Below, one piece after another: positions 22,240 to 35,008 of a DNA stretch of 64,000 nucleotides. The notes under the pieces were generated by a model. The model saw only the letters and a program-made list of their open reading frames with translations. It made no database searches and was not told the DNA's origin. This DNA comes from Liquidambar formosana (lineage: Eukaryota; Streptophyta; Magnoliopsida; Saxifragales; Altingiaceae). How positions within the stretch are numbered: the stretch's first letter is position 1; the number at the start of each line of letters is the position of its first letter. Where the stretch lies: contig JBBPBK010000083.1 of NCBI GenBank assembly GCA_039720395.1, forward strand, positions 62,001-126,000. Reading direction: 5' to 3'. The translations under genes and the position numbers were made by a program.

Positions 22240-25200
22240 GGGTGGGATTGAATGGCCCGAATGTGAGTATGATGCTCGCAAGGCTCTGTAATTAGGGTTT
22301 TGTTGATCGTGATCTGAATGAGGTCCGATCTTTGATCAAATGGTCCTGTAGTGATCTTGGGGGGTTGAATTGAAGATCCAACGATCGGTTTGACCGTTGG
22401 ATGAGAAATTATAAGGAATTGAACCACCTAAAGTTGCATCAGGGGTTCGGTTTTAGGTGATTTGGGGATCGAAGGGCTCGTGCCTTCTGATTCCCAATCA
22501 AATGGTCCTAGACCGCTCTAGGATATTGAATTGAAGATCCTACGGTTGAATTGGCCGTCGGATCAAGGATTGTTGGAGATTGAACCTCCTAGTGCAGATT
22601 TAAGGGTTCGATTTGGGGTAAATTGGGGATCAGAGGGCTCGTGCCTTCTAATTCCCAATTAAATGGTCCTAGATCGCTCTGGGGATGTTGAATTGAAGAT
22701 CCTATGGTGGAATTGACAGTCGGATCGAGGATTGCTGGAGATCGAACCACCTAGTGCCGATTTAGGGGTTCAATTTAGGCTAAATTGGGGATCGGAGGGT
22801 TTGTGCCCTCTGATCCTCAATTGAATGATCCTAGACCACTCTAGGGATGTTGAATTGAAGATCCTACACTGGAATTGACCGTCAGATCAAGGATTGTTGG
22901 AGATCGAACCACCTAGTGCCGATTTAGGGGTTCAATTCGGGGTAAATTGGGGATTAGAGGGTTTGTGCCCTCTGATCCTCAATTGAATGATCCTAAACCA
23001 CTCTAGGGATGTTGAGTTGAAGATCCTATGGTGGAATTAACTATCGGATCAAGGATTGTTGGAGATCGAACCACGTATTGCCGATTTAGGGGTTCGATTC
23101 GGGGTAAATTGGGGATCGAAGGGCTCGTGCCTTCTGATTCCCAATTAAATGGTCCTAGACCGCTCTAGGGATGTTGAATTGAAGATCCTATGGTGGAATT
23201 GACTATCGGATCAAGGATTGTTGGAGATCAAACCACCTATTGCCGATTTAGGAGTTCGATTCAGGGTAAATTGGGGATCGTAGGGCTCGTGCCTTATGAT
23301 TCCTAATTAAATGGTCTTAGACCGCTCTAAGGATGTTGAATTGAAGATGCTACGGTGGAATTGACTATCAGATCAAGGATTGTGTTGGGAATCTAACTAG
23401 AGAGGAAAAACTACAAAGGCGGAATTAAAATTTTTCCTACGATTCCCAAAACCATGAATCTTAATTATGCTTAATACAAAACAAAAACCCTAACTAGAAA
23501 AGGGTAGAATTATTTACAGTTTAATATGGTCTTCTCCTTTATGCTCCAAGCTTTGTCTTCTCCTTTTTGCTCCAAGCTTTGTTTCCGGATAGCGGTGAAT
23601 GAGCAGCCCAAGTGTGCTGCCTCCAACGGTATCCACACCTAGCTTGAGCTTGAAGTCCTTTGCTTCTTCTTCCTTGTTGTTGCCAGAGGTGGAGAAGAGG
23701 GAGAGAGAGAGAAGGAGAGCCGTAATTTTTCCAGCTAGTCCTTGGGAGAATAAATGTCATCATGTGATCCCCACATAATGGGTATTATATAGCCCATTAA
23801 TAGGGCCGGCCATAGGGGGATTCCTAACCCTAGTGTGTTTTGTGTAATTACTCTTAATTACACAATTAGCCCACTAGTTTGTATCAAATACAAATTAGCC
23901 CCTTGAAGAACTTTTCTTTAATCACTTATACCCTTTCTCTCATAGATAATCAAGCTCTCTTAGCATGATTAGTGTGTGACCCATTGGGTTCACATCATCA
24001 AGTAGTAGGGATAGCATGAGGTGTGCACAATGGAACTCTTTCCATTAAGGGTCTAATTGGAACTCCTTCCAATTCCCTAATTGATTATAACTCATTTATA
24101 TCAATTAGGGCTTCTACTAACCAAGAGTAACACCTAGCATATGGCTCATGGTGTGGTCCTTAATGAGGTGAATAATCATTTACAAAGAACCCTTCTGTTA
24201 TAGTTTATAGGTTACAATTCCATCCTTCCATCAACTCAATGTCTCCAATTGAACTAATAGGACATGGAAGTCTGTCAAGTCCCTAGTTCAATTACGTTAT
24301 ACTCATTCATTAATATAAACTCAATGATGAACTTATAGAAACTCCTTTCCATGTTCATTCTACCATGGGCCCATGGATTTAATGAGTTATATTCAATGAA
24401 TGCTATATGAGACATTCACTCCCTTTTTCCTGAGAGTGATGGATTCCTTGTTGATCACTCACATGCCTTCACACACATAGCAGTAGGGCTAATGAACACC
24501 CTTACAGACCCTTGAATAGGATTTGCACTTAGTGTTAGCAAACTTCTAAAGCTACATGCATAAGACAACCATGGTGTCTCAGGTCTAAGGATTACTTGTA
24601 CCACTATAACAATGAGAAACTGATTGACAGGCAGGTTAAAACTCCATTCAGTTTATCTCATATCTTTGGTCACATTCAGTGTACCTATTCTTATAATAGG
24701 CACCCACATGTTGGTTGTAGTGTCTCCACACAAATAGCTTGAGACTAGCTATCCTCCTATAGAGTCAACCTAACAAGTGCTAGTCCTATGGTTCATATTA
24801 TCCATCATAGTGAACCTTCAACTCTGAATGATTTAGCAGTTTAGTACAGAGATATATCTACAGTCTCAAAATTACAACCCTTTGTAATTTCATATTCTCA
24901 ACTCTAACTCCATGGACATATTATGTAGATATAAATGATGCATATAAACATAATAGAATAAGCCCTTTTATTAAATCAATAATAAATGTGACATGCATAA
25001 ATGAAATCAATTGATTATTCCTAATCCCTAAACAATCATCTCTATGATTGACTCTAGGGCATAATCCTAACAGATTGTTGGAGATCGAACCACCTAGTGC
25101 TGTTTTAGGGGTCCAATTCGAGGTAAATTGGGGATCAGAGGGCTCGTGCCTTCTGATTCCCAATCAAATGGTGCTAGACCACTCTAGGGATGTTAAATTG

Positions 25201-25760
25201 AAGATCCTACGGTGTAATTGACCGCCGGATCAAGGATTGTTGGAGATCGAACCACCTAGTGCCGATTTAGGGGTTCGATTCGGGGTAAATTGGGGATCAG
25301 AGGGCTCGTGCCTTCTGATTCCCAATTAAATGTCCTAGACTGCTCTAGGGATGTTGAATTAAAGATCCTACAGTGGAATTGACCGTCGGATCGAGGATTG
25401 TTGGAGATTGAACCACCTAGTGCCGATTTAGGGGTTCGATTCAGGGTTAATTGGGGATCGGAGAGCTCGTGCTTTCTGATTCCCAATCAAATGGTCCTAG
25501 ACTACTCTAGGGATATTGAATTGAAGATCCTACGGTGGAATTGACTGTCGGATCAAGGATTGTTGGGATCGAACCACCTTGTGCTGATTTAGGGGTTCTA
25601 TTTGGGGTGAATTGGGGATCGGAGGGCTCGTGCCTTCTGATCCTCAATTAAATGATCCTAGACCGCTTTAGGGATGTTGAATTGACCGTCAGATCAAGGA
25701 TTGTTGGAGATCGAACCACCTAGTGCCGATTTAGGGGTTCGATTCGGGGTTTTCAGGCAT
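22240..25760 (-). repeat. 162-bp tandem array in the Ogre-like LTR, about ten units
   Basis: The landmark GATTGTTGGAG (or a close variant) recurs with its last common G at 22572, 22734, 22896, 23058, 23220 and 23382. After the solo LTR it recurs at 25077, 25239, 25400, 25562 and 25703, giving a 162-bp step that shortens at the right end. Units carry CCGTCGGATC and GGGCTCGTGCC blocks. The first unit (about 22250-22410) and the last are the most diverged. The solo LTR at 23383-25072 splits one unit boundary exactly. Confidence 0.9.
23383..25072 (-). mobile_element. Copia solo LTR of the same family, in the 162-bp array
   Basis: The + strand begins TGTTGGGAATCTAAC and ends GGCATAATCCTAACA, 1,690 bp, matching the LTRs of copies 1 and 2 along its length. 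It is flanked by a perfect 5-bp duplication GATTG (23378-23382 and 25073-25077). No interior is left, so it formed by recombination between two LTRs of a full element. Confidence 0.92.
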
Positions 25761-25939
25761 TGTGCCCCTTCCTGGCCCTTGCGCTTCGGAAATCGGAGGT
25801 CGAATTGAGGAGAAGCCTTGCCCTAATGGGTAGGACAAGATGAACAAAGTTAGGCACAGAACGTGTCCGACCTAATTGTACTGTTGACGAGTTGAAGGAT
25901 TTTATTCGAAAGCGGCCTGGCAAAATTTGGGTGTCTACA

Positions 25940-26279
25940 ATTCTTGTTTGCAATAATCTGATTTTGAGTTTGCTATTAATTTTTTATTTGGCCTATAACC
26001 CTAGTCACCCCCCTTCTAGGGTTATTTACTTGGGACTACACAAATCCTCTCTTGTTTTGTTAGGACCTGCTTTTCCTTGATCGAAATCATGTATTTAGTT
26101 TTCAAAGGTTTCCTTTTAAAACTATTTTCATGGTTTCCTTTTTTCCTTAAAAAATAAGATGGAGACTCCTTGTTTGTTATGTTTTTGTGAACCTTTTAAA
26201 AACTAGATTTTTATTCATTGAAATATCTACAAGTCTTTTTAAAAGAATGGTTTTCCCTGATTGAAACTTGTGGTTCACA
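25940..26279. other. Unassigned flank of the Ogre-like LTR
   Basis: About 340 bp of T-rich sequence with no recognised gene or repeat. The 62-codon open frame starting at 25892 crosses the inferred LTR border and is not supported. Confidence 0.4.
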
Positions 26280-26967
26280 GCTAGGTGTTACTCATGGTTA
26301 GTAGAAAACCTAATTAATATAAGTAAGTTATAATCAATTAGGGAATTTGAAGGAGTTCCAATTAGACCCTTAATGGAAAGAGTTCCATTATGCACACTTT
26401 GTGCTATTCCTACTACTTAATGATGTGAACCCAATGGGTCACACACTGATCATGCATTAAGAGCTTTAAAGTCTATGAGAGAAAGGGTATAAGTGAATAA
26501 AGAATAGTTCTTAAAGGCTAAGTTTGTATGGGATATAAACTAGAGGGGTTAAGTTGTAATTATGAGATAATTACAATTTATAATCATATGAGGAATAGGA
26601 TTCCCCATTATGGTTGGCCCTATTAGTGGGCTATATATAGTCACACATGTGATGCGTGACTAACAATCACACTCCTCACTCTTGCCCTAGCCAAATTCAC
26701 TAAGCGGCTCTCTTCTAGTTAGTATTGGAGGCAGCGGTGGTTACTATTGGAGGCAGTACACTTGGACTGCTCATTCTCTACTATTTGGATTCATAACTTG
26801 GAGCAATGGAAGAAGACAATCAAACTGTGAGTATTCTAACTCTCTTCTAGTTAGGGTTTTGGTTTTGTATTATAGCATAATTAGATTCATGGGCCGTGGA
26901 ATCGTTTAGCTAGGAAAATTTTTTTATATTCTGCACTTTGTTTTTCCTTCTAGTTCGATTCCTAACA
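26280..26967 (+). mobile_element. Truncated Copia LTR (3' part), + orientation
   Basis: From GCTAGGTGTTACTCATGG to TTCGATTCCTAACA it follows the 3' 700 bp of the LTRs at 44631 and 52663, with many differences. The left part is missing and no duplication is seen, so it is an older fragment. Confidence 0.8.
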
Positions 26968-28177
26968 ATACCTTGGATCCTCTCACACAATGATAGTAAA
27001 AGGTTTATGGCTGTGGTTTAGAGTCTTTAGGTTACGAACATAGAGATTCTCAATCAATAAAGCCTAGTAAATGGAAGTACAAACAAAACAGTAAGTAGAC
27101 TTTGTGGAGGCTTCCCTTGGGGTTTCTTGCTGAAAAGAATCCTTATATAATGTTTAAGAGACCTCACAAATCAGGAATCAATTTAGGCAAAAGGAATAAA
27201 ATACGAAATAGGAAACTTCATTCTCAATGTAGCCTAGCTAGTCGATCAGGTTACCAAGACCAATTGATCGAGCTAGGCAAAACCTAAAAACACATTCTAA
27301 GTAAGTCCCAATCAATTGAACCCAAGGACACCAATTGATCAAGCCTCGCAAAAGTGGACAGCAATTTCCAAGACACTCCCAATCAATCGGGGTGACCAGA
27401 AAGTTCAATTAAGCCTTGTTTTGATCCTTTTATTAGTTTTAAGCCAAACCTAAGGCAATGTGAGGTCAAATTATGGTCCTTATGGTCACTTACCTTGCCT
27501 AATGCATGAGATTGCGCCTTCATAGTAGCTTCACTTGAACAATCATGGGCACTTGAATCTTCACACGATCAATCCAACACAAGACGTGACCAAAGACTCT
27601 TTTACATAGAATTCTCCAACATATGACACTGAGTAAATATTTAATCAATGTGGGATGTGGTATATTTCTAACACTCTTTCTCACGTGCAGCCAAATAAGA
27701 CAATAATAGCCTGTCACGTGGACAACAAAGACGTGATCACAAGTGAAACGGGCCCAAAAACAACATGCTCTAATACTATGTTAAGTTTCCAAACTTATAA
27801 ACCTAAGCTTATAAGTGGAGGGCTTAAACAGGTATATGAAGACATGTTAGATTTGATATTTAAACGATGTGGGATGTGGTATATTTTCCAATAATCTATA
27901 CCTAGGGTTGAGGCAAAATTCACCATTTAGATTCCTTGCCATAGATCCTAATCATTTGATACCCGTGAAAAAATAAACTCAAATTTCAATACATTCTCTT
28001 GCTCTTTTAAGGAGCACTTGCAAAGACAAACGGCTTACCATGTCCTGAATAGTTGGATACTTGGATGCATCAATCTATTCCGAGTTGTTATAATGTGATT
28101 GGATTGGCAAGAAACAAATATTTTGATTGTTATCTCCAAAAAAGGAACATAATTGATGTATTTTGCTCCTGTTGAAC
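26968..28177. other. Intergenic stretch with a short direct repeat
   Basis: No gene is recognised. A direct repeat around GATGTGGGATGTGGTATAT occurs near 27648-27667 and 27866-27886, 218 bp apart. The sequence between it (CTCACGTGCAG, GTCACGTGGAC) resembles a commonly repeated plant sequence, so this may be a small element whose ends are these repeats. Confidence 0.35.
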
Positions 28178-28180
28178 TTA

Positions 28181-28403
28181 GGCCATGTTTGTTTGGTTGG
28201 AATGGAATCTGATTCCATGTTCAAAATATATAATCTGGAATGAAATGAGATTGAAATAAACATTGCAGAATGAATATCATTATAATTCACTACTACTGTT
28301 TGATTCCATTCCCATTTAATTACCTCATCTAAACATGTTGTTTGGAACGAATTGGAATGAGATTTCATTCCATCCATTCCATTCCAACCAAACAAGCATG
28401 GCA
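28181..28403. mobile_element. PIF/Harbinger (Tourist)-like MITE, 223 bp
   Basis: The left end reads GGCCATGTTTGTTTGGTTGG. The right end, reversed, reads TGCCATGCTTGTTTGGTTGG, giving inverted repeats of about 27 bp with a few mismatches. The flanks show a TTA duplication (28178-28180 and 28404-28406), as PIF/Harbinger elements make. No coding capacity. Confidence 0.75.
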
Positions 28404-29184
28404 TTAGTATAGCTTCTACTGTAAAGAGCCCATTTAAGGGAACACTCTTTTGAGCCATCAACCATAAGTTTTGCCAATTTATACATAATGAAATAACACT
28501 GGAATTATGGGGCTGTTCAGAGTTGGAAAGATTAGAGTCTAACATTCATGAGTATTCACTAGATTGTTAGTTTTGGTAATTTTCGTGGGTGTGTTTACTT
28601 CCAAGGCAGGTTTAGTAAGTTTGGCTACACCATTTCTCAATGATAAGTGAGCCATATAAATGTGTATTTGGGGTTATCCAATTAATTGTATCATCTGAGA
28701 GAGGATTTAGAACGCTACACATGACCAGATTTTGTCCACTTATGCTGAACGTTTATAGGTTTAAGCTTAGACTTTTATCCCACCCAAGTATGGCGCATTG
28801 TATGTAACAACATGCTAGTTTAACCTTCCTTTATCTGCTGTATCTACATATACAGGCTTAATTGGACACATATCTGCACTGCCATGGTCACACAGTCTTC
28901 CAATGTTTAAGGTTTTCAAGTCTTTACATTGGCAACCTCTTCTATGTGCCGAATGTTGTAATTTTATGCATAAAATATATAAATTTATGATTCTAATTAA
29001 TTTTATTATTTTATATGGTCCAAGTAACCGTTGGAAGCTATTATTTATTTATATTGACCATCTCTTTTTATTTTTTTAAATAATGAGTCTAAATATTATT
29101 AATAAAAAGAAGAGAGAAAAAGAAAAAAGAAAAAGAAAAAAAGAAGACATTAAAATAATTAAAAGAGAAGTCCGGTCTTATTGA
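28404..29184. other. Intergenic stretch, nothing recognised
   Basis: AT-rich sequence with purine-rich low-complexity (GAAAAAG) at about 29105-29150. No gene or repeat border is seen. Confidence 0.4.
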
Positions 29185-29231
29185 CCATTTCTATTTTGTT
29201 ATTTTTTTTTTGATAAGCAATCCAGAGTGTA

Positions 29232-32200
29232 TTAAATCAAAAGCAAAGCAGTGTTGATCATGTCCCCTTCAGCCATCTCCGCAAAAAGAACATAATGCGG
29301 AAGAGAGGTGATTGGGATAGATCCAAAAAAATTACAATGAGCAGCCCAATGTGCTAAAACATGGGCCGTTCTATTTGCATCTCTAGAAACGGCTCTAACA
29401 GCCCATGATTGAAAACGTTGGAGAAGGCTGCGAGCATCAAAAATATAAGCTTCAAACGCCCATTGAGGGTCAACACTCCAGTCAGCCAGGGGAGAAAGAA
29501 CTGTGGATGCGTCTCCTTCAAGAAAAATAGCTTGGATTCCTTGGTTATGTGCTTCATATAACCCAAAACAAACAGCTTTAGCCTCAGCCACCCCTGGATG
29601 AAGAGGACCGTCTTTTGTAGTCCATGCATATAAAATAGAACCATAAGAGTTCCTGATCACAGCACTCAAAATTGTAAAAGTGGGTTGGATAGCAACATCA
29701 ACATTGAGTTTGAGCCAAGGATCAGGGGGAGGTTGCCACACAGGCTGGGAACTCTTACTATGGATTGCCTCAAGAGCAGTGAGATGCTCATCAGCAATTT
29801 TGTTGATCTGGGCAAGAAGACGCATGGGGTCAACAATAACCTCCTCATGAAGAACTTTGTTGCGAGTCATCCAAACCATATCCATAAGAACTACCACAAA
29901 AATCAAAAAATTGGGAGCATCTTCAGAAGGCAGATTCAAACCATTGGATAGAATGGTACTAATCCAATCTTTGACGGAGAGATGACAAAATGAGGAAATA
30001 CGAAGGGACCATCTAGAACACATCCATAACATCTCCATGATCTTGCATTCCAAAAGAAAATGCTTCAGAGTTTCCATCTCAGCTCCACAAAGAGGGCACG
30101 ACAGGTCATGAATAGCGAACCGACTATTTAAGACAGACCGGACAGGAAGTATATTCTATATCATTTTCCAGAGGAGAACTTTGAATCTTTCATGTATCTT
30201 AGCATTCCACAAGATATTCCAATCCTTATTGGAACAAGGCCCAGCAATAGAGAGTCTCGCAGAGTTATCCACAAGGTAGGCCTACTTGACTGAAAACTTG
30301 CCTGACAGAGAAGGGGACCATATAATTTTATCAACTCGACGGTTCAAAGACAGGGGAATTTTGAGAATTTCACTAGCAATTTCAAGATCAAAGAGAGCTA
30401 AGATTTTATCACAATCCCAACTCAGGCCATCACAGGAAAACAGATCAGCAACCAAGTTAACCCCTATTCTTCTTCCGCCACGAGGGAGGATAGAGAAATT
30501 AGGAACAAAAGGTAACCATGGGTCCTGCCATAAGTCAATGTTGCTGCCATCCCCCACAACGAAGCACGCCCCTTTTAAAACCACATCCTGCCCCTGCATA
30601 ATACCTTTCCAAATCCACGAGGCTGAGCCAGAATGAGTAGCAGACAAGAATGAGCCATGACTAAGGTACTTGGACTGAAGAATCTTAGCCCATAAGTGAT
30701 CACAACCAGTGAGAAGTAACCAACCCCATTTAGCAATAAGGGCTTTGTTCATATCTCGCGCTCTTCTGAAACCCAACCCTCCCTTGCACTTGGGGAGGCA
30801 AAGAGAATCCCATGCTTTAAGAAACAGCCCTCTGCCATCATGCTTAAACCCCCACCAGAAATTACGATAACAAGCATCCAAAGAATCACTAGTAGATTTA
30901 GGTAGCAGGAAGGTAGACATCGTGTAATTAGGGATGGTGGATACCACGGAGCGAATGAGGGTGGATCTACCTACTTGAGAGAGAGTGCGAGCTTTCCAGC
31001 CATTGATGCGATTTTTAACTCGTTGTATAAGATCATCAAAAGAATGCTTCTTGGATTTGCCAAAAAACAGAGGGAGACCAAGGTATTTAGCTTAAGGGGG
31101 AGTTTTGCGCAGCCCAATGATGGATCGAATAGCAGCAGCTTGGTGACCTGAGAAGTTGCGACTAAAATGGACAGTTGATTTGGATTGGTTAAGAGATTGC
31201 CCAGACCATTCCCCATAAGTCTGGAGGCACTGTAAGATAGCATCAGCTTCATGACCCGATGCTCTAGTAAAAATAAACAGATCATCAGCGAAAAGAAGAT
31301 GGGATATGGCTAGACAGCTCCGACTGGCTTTAATTCCATGGATATCACCACTAACTTCAGCCCAAAGAAGAAGTCTAGAAAGCACTTCCGAGCATAGAAT
31401 GAAAAGGAACGGAGAAAGCGGGTCGCCTTGACGAAGACCCCTGGCTGGCTTGAACATCCCAATGGGCCCGCCGTTAATAAGAGTTGAGAAGGAAGTGGTA
31501 GAAACACATTGGTGGATCCAGTTGAGCCAGGTATCGGCAAACCCAAAGCAGCGCAAAACTTCCAAAAGGAACGGCCATTCAATTTTATCATATGCTTACT
31601 CCATATCCACTTTGATGGCCATAAGCCCGCCCTTACCCTGCTTATGTTTCATGGAGTGGAATAACTCGTGCACTATGACAGAGTTATCAGCAATCAGCCT
31701 ACCAGGGACAAAAGCTGCTTGCATAGGTGAGATAAGTTTGTACAAAAGTGGTTGAAGCCTGTTAGCTAAAATCTTAGAAATAATTTTATAAATTACATTA
31801 CATAAACTAATAGGACGAAAGTTCTTAACATGAGAAGCAGACTCTGACTTAGGGATAAGCACAATATGGGTGTGGTTGATCTGCTTAAGGAGATAACCAC
31901 CCTAGAAAAAACTTCTAATAGTTGTGACCACATCACCCTTAATAATAGACCAATAGTGCTTATAGAAAAGAACTGACATACCATCCGGCCTAGGGGCTTT
32001 GAAGGATCCCATTTTGAAGAGCACTTCTCGAATTTCGGATTCATCAGGAATAGAGCACAGGTTCTCATTATCTTCATAGGTGACACTTTGGGGAATAAGG
32101 TCTTCCAACCCAGTAGGGACTAGGGGATGAGTGGTCGAGAATAGTTGCTGGAAATGATTGTTGAAGCAATGGCCTATATCCTCCCTATTAGAAATCCACT

Positions 32201-33347
32201 GCCCTGTGTGGTCTTTCAAGAAATCAATTGAGTTTCGCCTACTACGAATAATCGTGGACAAGTGAAAGAACTTTGTATTACGATCCCCTTCCTGAAGCCA
32301 TTTAACTCTGGAGGTTTGCTTCCACAAAATTTCTTCTCTCTTGAGACATTCATCAAGTTCCAAAACCATATTAGCTTCATTCGCTATATTGGAATTGGTT
32401 GCCGGCAGAGCTTGAATGGTGTTAATCGCTTCTTTCAAAGCACTAATCTTGGAACTAATGCGACCAAAATGGACTCGATTCCATAAGGAGAGGGCTTTTC
32501 GGGATTCTTTAATTTTACAACAAAATCGAAAAGCAGGGGAACCAGAGCAAACTACCTGCCAAGCTCGATCAACAACAAGAGAGCTAGACTGATCTCGAGT
32601 CCACATAGCTTGAAACTTGAAAGGGCGATGAATAGTGTTGGAACAACCCAAGCTATCAAGAATAATGGGACAATGATCGGAAGAAGTTGCAGGCATATGA
32701 AGGAGTGACGCATGAGGGAAGAGAGCTCTCCACTCGATGTTGACCACTCCTCTGTCCAGTCGTTCCTTGATGTTAGCAGAATGACTCCTCTTATTACTCC
32801 AAGTGTATGGGTTACCAGAGAATCCCAAATCTATAAGACCATGAGCATCAATGAGGCCTCCCAAACCTCCCGAAGAAGAGCTAACGAAAGGTCTTCCACC
32901 ATATTTGTCATCCTGGGAGAGGATACAATTAAAATCTCCTAAACATAACCACGGCCCAATGAAGGAATCAGCTATAACTTCCAGTTGGTTCAAAAAAGCA
33001 GGCTTAGAGTGCCAGTAAGGGGGGCCGTACACAGTAGTGAGCATCCAAGGTTGAGAAGGAGGGGAAGAGAAGACAAGAGCATTAATCAAGAAATTATTAA
33101 AAAGGGTAATCTCAATCTCTACTCCTCTGCGCCGTCCTAAGCAGAGGCCTCCGGCAGTGTTAACAGGAGGGGTAGAGACAAGATTGGGGTAACCAAGAGC
33201 AGAGAGGCAAGATTGCACTTTGTCATTTTGCACTTTTGTTTCAGACAGGAAAATAATATCAGGGTGCTTGTCACGCACCATGGCCCGAAGAGCACGAATT
33301 TCCGACGGCCGAGCCAGACCTCGGCAATTCCAAGCAAGGATAATCAT
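29232..33347 (-). pseudogene. LINE ORF2: endonuclease, reverse transcriptase, RNase H; five in-frame stops
   Basis: A single frame of 1,371 codons. The N-terminal APE-type endonuclease has WNCRGL, SETK, GDFN and SSDHCPI. The reverse transcriptase has RGLRQGDPLSPFLF and the active-site FADD. A zinc-ribbon (zf-RVT) region follows with CPLCGAEMETLKHFLLEC. The C-terminal RNase H keeps NVD, EAKA, EGDA and RDANRTAH. Premature stops are at 31904-31902, 31598-31596, 31094-31092, 30284-30282 and 30158-30156. The encoded enzyme would nick DNA and copy the element's RNA at the target site; this copy cannot do so. The ATG overlaps the ORF1 stop as ATGA. Confidence 0.93.
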
Positions 33348-35008
33348 CTAAAGTTAGGGGGCAAGGATAGGCCCGCCTCCTCAGCCATTGAAGAATCATC
33401 ACACACCATAACAGGGGTAGTCTCAGTAGGAACGCCAAGAGTGTTTGGCGCACTATGGCTGTGAAGAACTTGCTTGCGCCTGGCAAGCTTCTTAATCCGC
33501 TGTCTAGTAATACGAACACTAATCTCAGTATCATCTCCACCAATGGAGAAGGCCAAGAGGGAAGGGGGTGCAAGGGTTATATTAATGGGAGCGGAAGTAT
33601 GTGCAATCGGGCAAGGAGTAGGTGTTCTGAATTTTTTTGGAGAGGGAGATGAATGAAAGTCACCTTCGGCCAGTTTTCGTTTACTTGGGTGTGAGGCTTG
33701 GGTTAGAAGAGGGAGAGAATTGGATGTGGTGATTGGTAAAGGAGAGGTTGGAGTAGTAGAGTAAGTAGATGAGGGCTCATTTGAGATGGGCTGAGCATCC
33801 GTAGATAGGTATTGGGCTATGAGTTGAGTGGTGGGTCCAGGAACATGGGTAGGATAGGTAATAGGAATTATAGGGGTTAGCAATGCATCAGCAGTATGGG
33901 GTGGTTGAGAAGAAACTAGAGCAGGGGAACTATTAGTTGGGTAAGAGGGATTAGGGCCCCTCACATCAGAAGTAATGCAGGGAAGGATAGGGGAATGGGA
34001 TTTTGGGATGAGAGCTCGAGGTGAATGAACTATATCAGAGCTAGCAGGCATAGGGGACATAGGGTCAGGAGCAGTCACACTCAGAGAAGCAGAGGGAGCC
34101 GTCCTAGGCATAGTTGGGAAGTGGGGTGGGGAAGGAGGATTGAGGGGGTGTACCTTAGTACGCAAGTGGGGATCATGCGCCGAGGGACGATCTCTGCTTA
34201 CAATCTCGCCGGAGAAGGGGACTATGTCAGGTGAAGAATACTTATCAGACTCCACCCTAAGCCAAGGGCCAAAGGCTAGCAAGCCACACCTCGGATTGAC
34301 ATTCTCACCACTAACAGTCGGCACTTCCCAGGAGCATGCCTTAGCAGAATGACTTAGGCGACCACATCTGTAACAGAAGTCTGACAAACTTTCATATTTG
34401 AATTGAATCCATACTGTAGGAAGAGAAGGCCTTTTGAGAAAAAAACCGGTCTTCAGCAGATTAAGAACATTGAGTTCAACATGAACTCTGATAAACTTGC
34501 TACATAGCAGAGCCTCCTTAGATGGGAAGTCCACCAATGGTGAGAGACCCGCCAGAGCCCCGATAGTAGAAGCGTTATGTAACGTTTTGTGACTAGGGGG
34601 GAGACCATGTATCTGGACCCAGAATGGGGACAAGGAGAAGTCAACTTCGTCAATAACCAGAGATGGATCCTAGCTCTTAAGAACCAAGTGACTACCCATG
34701 ATAGACCATGGCCCAGATATGAGGGTTCGATTTCGTTCGATTTCTTTTTGGAAGCCAAACAAGAACGTGTTGGGACCCAGATCAGAAATGGTGAAACCAA
34801 ACTGTATATGCCAAGCTTTAGAAAGGATAGCTTTAAGGGCTAATTTACTAATACCTCTGATGGAGATCAGTTTACCAACTAACAATAAGTTAGCTGCATC
34901 TAAAGCTGCTTCGACATCCGGGGCAAGATCCAACACATCCTCAGAACAGTTGAGACCAGCCATTAGTGAGATTAGATTGGAAATGTCAACAGCCACAGGG
35001 GAAGACAT
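33344..35008 (-). pseudogene. LINE ORF1: DUF4283-type RNA-binding protein with CCHC knuckle; one stop
   Basis: 554 codons from the ATG at 35008. Residues about 40-200 match the DUF4283 domain typical of plant L1 ORF1 (FGFQKEIERNR.., then PFWVQIHGLPP). A zinc knuckle CYRCGRLSHSAKAC follows, then a long Pro/Ser/Thr-rich region and a basic end. One in-frame TAG (34672-34670) replaces what is usually a Trp in LKxWDPSL. In the family the product coats the element RNA. The last base triplet TGA (33346-33344) overlaps the ATG of ORF2. Confidence 0.88.

Larger units (their letters stand above)
7596..25939 (-). mobile_element. Ogre/Tat-like Ty3/Gypsy element, 5' LTR and leader, with nested insertions
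   Basis: Read on the minus strand: an LTR starting TGTAGACACCC at 25939 and ending AATAGCA at 8837, a primer-binding site starting TGGCGACTCC at 8836, and about 1.2 kb of leader before truncation at 7595 by the PMD-bearing Gypsy element. Removing the Copia insertion (11636-21326 plus 5 bp) and the solo LTR (23383-25072 plus 5 bp) leaves an LTR of about 5.7 kb. Ogre-type LTRs are known to reach this size. No gag or pol remains in the window. The LTR start at 25939 rests on the TGTAGACACC motif alone, since the partner LTR is not visible. Confidence 0.6.
21327..25939 (-). repeat. Ogre-like LTR, 5' segment
   Basis: This is the continuation of the LTR beyond the Copia insertion. It contains two 23-bp palindromes, a 162-bp tandem array and a Copia solo LTR. 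It ends at TGTAGACACCC on the minus strand (25939). Short open frames at 21357-22427 are not supported as genes. Confidence 0.55.
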
